A stretch of 64,000 bases of DNA from Syngnathus acus (Eukaryota; Chordata; Actinopteri; Syngnathiformes; Syngnathidae), in the NCBI RefSeq assembly GCF_901709675.1, contig NC_051092.1, positions 13,390,491 to 13,454,490 of the forward strand, read 5' to 3'. The position numbers and the translations under genes were made by a program. The notes under the pieces were generated by a model. It did not search any database, was not told where the DNA came from, and worked only from the letters and a program-made list of their open reading frames with translations. Every line of letters starts with the position of its first letter. Positions within the stretch are counted from its first letter, which is position 1. Below, in pieces: positions 61,703 to 64,000 of the stretch.

Positions 61703-63384
61703 GTATCATTGCACAATGCTCACTTTGTGATAGCTTGTGAAGCGGTGCTGTGGCCTATTTAATGAGATAGTCCATGGTTAGATGGTATGTGTGTGAAATT
61801 GCAGCGCGGGCTGTGTAAATTGAATTAAACGGGTTATGGTGTGGGATAAAGAATGCACATGTGATCAGCGTGCACACAAGCCTGTGTGTGTTTGTGTGTG
61901 TCCCCAGAAAGCATGGTGCTGGAACGAGTACCGTAGTTTAAGCACAAAATTGCTCGAAAAATGGTTTCCAGTCTTTTCTTTATGTATTAAGAGTACAGCG
62001 TACATTCATTGACTTTGATTCAATGGTTTAGCGGCCATGTGGCTCAAACTGTGCTTGATTTAAGTGAGGAGCGTTTCCATTGACTGTTTTGCGGACTTAG
62101 CCTAGTGTGCCAAAAGAGATCATCTCGGTAAAGAAAAAAAATCCATCCAGTTTGACTTAATTTTGTCTAAATCTCCACAATTCAGTTCTACACTCAATGT
62201 TTTCAAAAATGATCTCCAAACATGAATTCCTGTACACCCTTCAAAACGATTTTGTAAAAATGTGTCTTTTTCCCCTCTGATGAATAAACAAAGAAAGGGT
62301 GATAAAAACTCAAAAACATAACTCCAACCGCTTCCTTGTGTGTTTATGCTGAAAAAGGAGGAAGGAGTCGGCCTGGGGATTCACCTCAGTTTTTCTTTGC
62401 TCTGAAAATACCAGAGGAGCCAAAAAGAAAATACCTCACAGCTGTTCTTTGTGCAGCCAAACTGTTCATGTGATACTTGCAGCGTGAAGTCGCCACCTGA
62501 CATTTGAAGTGCTAGCTTTCAATAAACGTTCTCCTTATTTTGCCTTGAGACACTGTTTGTTGTTTCATCTTTACATTAATATTATCCCTACAAAAAAAAA
62601 CAAAAAAAAACACAGCCAGTCAATTTGTGCTTGTGCACCATTATGGAATGGGATCACGGGTCGGAGAGATTTGTTGGCCATATCGCGTATGCCGCTGGGA
62701 ATGTCAGGGTCGGGACCTTTAGGGGAGAGGCCAAAAGGATAAGTTTGTGGAGCGCTTATCTTGGTCTCCATCTGTAGTAGATTTTGTGACACGAGGAGCA
62801 CAGAGGGGGAACATTGTGTTGGAGAACATTGTTTGAACTGAACCAAAGACAGCACAAGGACTGAACTTTGATAGATTTCTTAATCAGAGTGTTGCACAAC
62901 AGCGTCAAGGATGTGGAACATGCCGAGATTCCACCATTCCGTCTCACAGAAGAGATGAGTGTGATGGAATGTTAACAACAGTTCTTGCATGTAGGAGCGG
63001 TATAAGTGGGAACTTGTCATGAACTGCATTTTTGTTGACCCTTTGGGTTCACTTTATGTTGTTTAGATCTGATATGGTTTTGTTCCAAGTTTTCTGGCGC
63101 TACCATGTTACCTGGGTCTCTTCAGAGAGGCAGATCTCCTAATGTTTATGCCACTTTTTCCAAACCTTTGTGGGAAAACGTCATCAGGTCAAGGACAAAT
63201 GCCAAGGTGCTTCCTGTCCCGTATAGAAACGAGAGCGTAAACTTCCGCGTCATCACACTTGGATGGAATATCAAAGAAAAGTTCCAAAGCACTCGAGTGG
63301 CCCCTTGATTAATGATTTGGAGTTGTTTTCTTCTTACAACTTTCCAAAAAATCTCACGAAATTCATTCATTATGTTATTCACAG

Positions 63385-63427
63385 ACAATGGGTGGAAATG
63401 AAGCCAAAAATTCCCAGACGCTAGCAG
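63385..63427 (+). other. Candidate short start-codon exon
   Basis: Acceptor ttattcacag, then ACA ATG and an open frame reading MGGNEAKNSQTLA up to a gtaaaa donor. I do not recognise the peptide. Splice signals flank it on both sides, but no neighbouring exon is visible. Confidence 0.25.
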
Positions 63428-64000
63428 GTAAAAAATAAAAAGGCATTTTGTGTGAATGTGGGTGTCACCTGTAGTTTAAGTTGTAATATCACCAATCACC
63501 ACTTGAGGGCAGATGTGTGGTTGAGGTGTATTCTGGATTATACTGCCCCTTTGAGAATAAATCCAATATTTATTTATTTTTGCACATTTTTAATGATATA
63601 TAGAGAATACATAGCTCTATATTAAAATTTGGAGTGATATTATTTTGGTTTGGAAAAAAAAAGGTCTTCTATTATCTACAAAACCCACGCAAGCATAACA
63701 GAACACACAAACTGTAGAATTTCTGGTCCAGCTCTTGTTTTAATAGGTACTGGTGCTGAAGGGTAGCCAAAGAAGTGTCCGGTGGGTGTAGGTCTTCCAC
63801 TCCCCCCCGAGCCGAGGAAGGTGGCCCAAGGGGCGGGGACTACATCGGAGACGCTCGGGCTCGCTGGATGATCCTCTTCAGCCTCTCAGCTCGCTCAGAC
63901 TTCGTGCAACACTTTACATAGCAACACTTTGCTTCTCCACGCCACGGTGCTTGGTGTTGTTGTGCTTGCAAAGGATCTCGCAGCGTGGATTTCAATAGTC
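63428..64000. other. Window end, GC-richer and unassigned
   Basis: GC content rises after 63760. A minus-strand frame is open from the window edge to a TAG at 63840-63842, but its peptide is not recognised. Confidence 0.35.

Larger units (their letters stand above)
57778..63384. other. Intergenic or intronic, no gene recognised
   Basis: 5.6 kb with only simple-sequence tracts (T near 59180, GT near 61675, G17 near 61248). No exon could be supported. Confidence 0.5.

Overview
The window is vertebrate nuclear DNA from a ray-finned (teleost-type) fish. Two genes with GT-AG introns reconstruct cleanly and code for proteins of normal vertebrate length: tp53i11 (six coding exons, 189 residues) and the tetraspanin cd82 (eight coding exons, 256 residues), both on the + strand. 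Their human orthologues are near neighbours on 11p11.2, so the pairing is ancestral synteny. The species cannot be named from the sequence.

Layout. Bases 1-6762 are AT-rich non-coding DNA upstream of the first tp53i11 coding exon. tp53i11 coding exons run from 6774 to 12820, with a 3' UTR probably ending soon after an AATAAA at 14677. From about 15.1 to 30.69 kb, almost all the DNA between the two genes is a head-to-tail array of a ~167-bp unit. Each unit holds a 72-bp tRNA-Asp(GUC) gene on the minus strand, a short T-run terminator and a ~95-bp spacer. I count 78 units: about 28 match the consensus over all 72 bases, and every one keeps the GUC anticodon. Groups of 3 to 9 units are themselves duplicated (periods of about 502, 1508, 1515 and 2842 bp), which implies growth by unequal exchange or conversion. 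Copy 74 is split by a 2.56-kb hAT element with a perfect 8-bp target duplication. That element carries a frameshifted BED-finger transposase start, a 5'-truncated non-LTR retrotransposon with an open reverse-transcriptase frame, and two palindromic MITEs in opposite orientation.

The cd82 5' non-coding exon probably ends at 30978, within 300 bp of the array edge, so the outermost tRNA gene and cd82 are divergent. cd82 coding exons lie between 33847 and 42670.

From 43 to 64 kb I find no confident host gene. There is a ~1.03-kb DNA transposon remnant with matching inverted ends and convergent gene starts (a THAP-finger start and a second N-terminal fragment, resembling ISL2EU), a short hAT-like MITE, a TA-flanked mariner-like MITE, a decayed tRNA-Glu copy and several microsatellites. 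Two short candidate exons (47569-47618 and 63385-63427) could belong to flanking genes but are unproven.

The most unusual feature is the tRNA-Asp array. It is a satellite-like tandem repeat whose unit is an apparently complete RNA polymerase III gene, and it fills the interval between two protein-coding genes.
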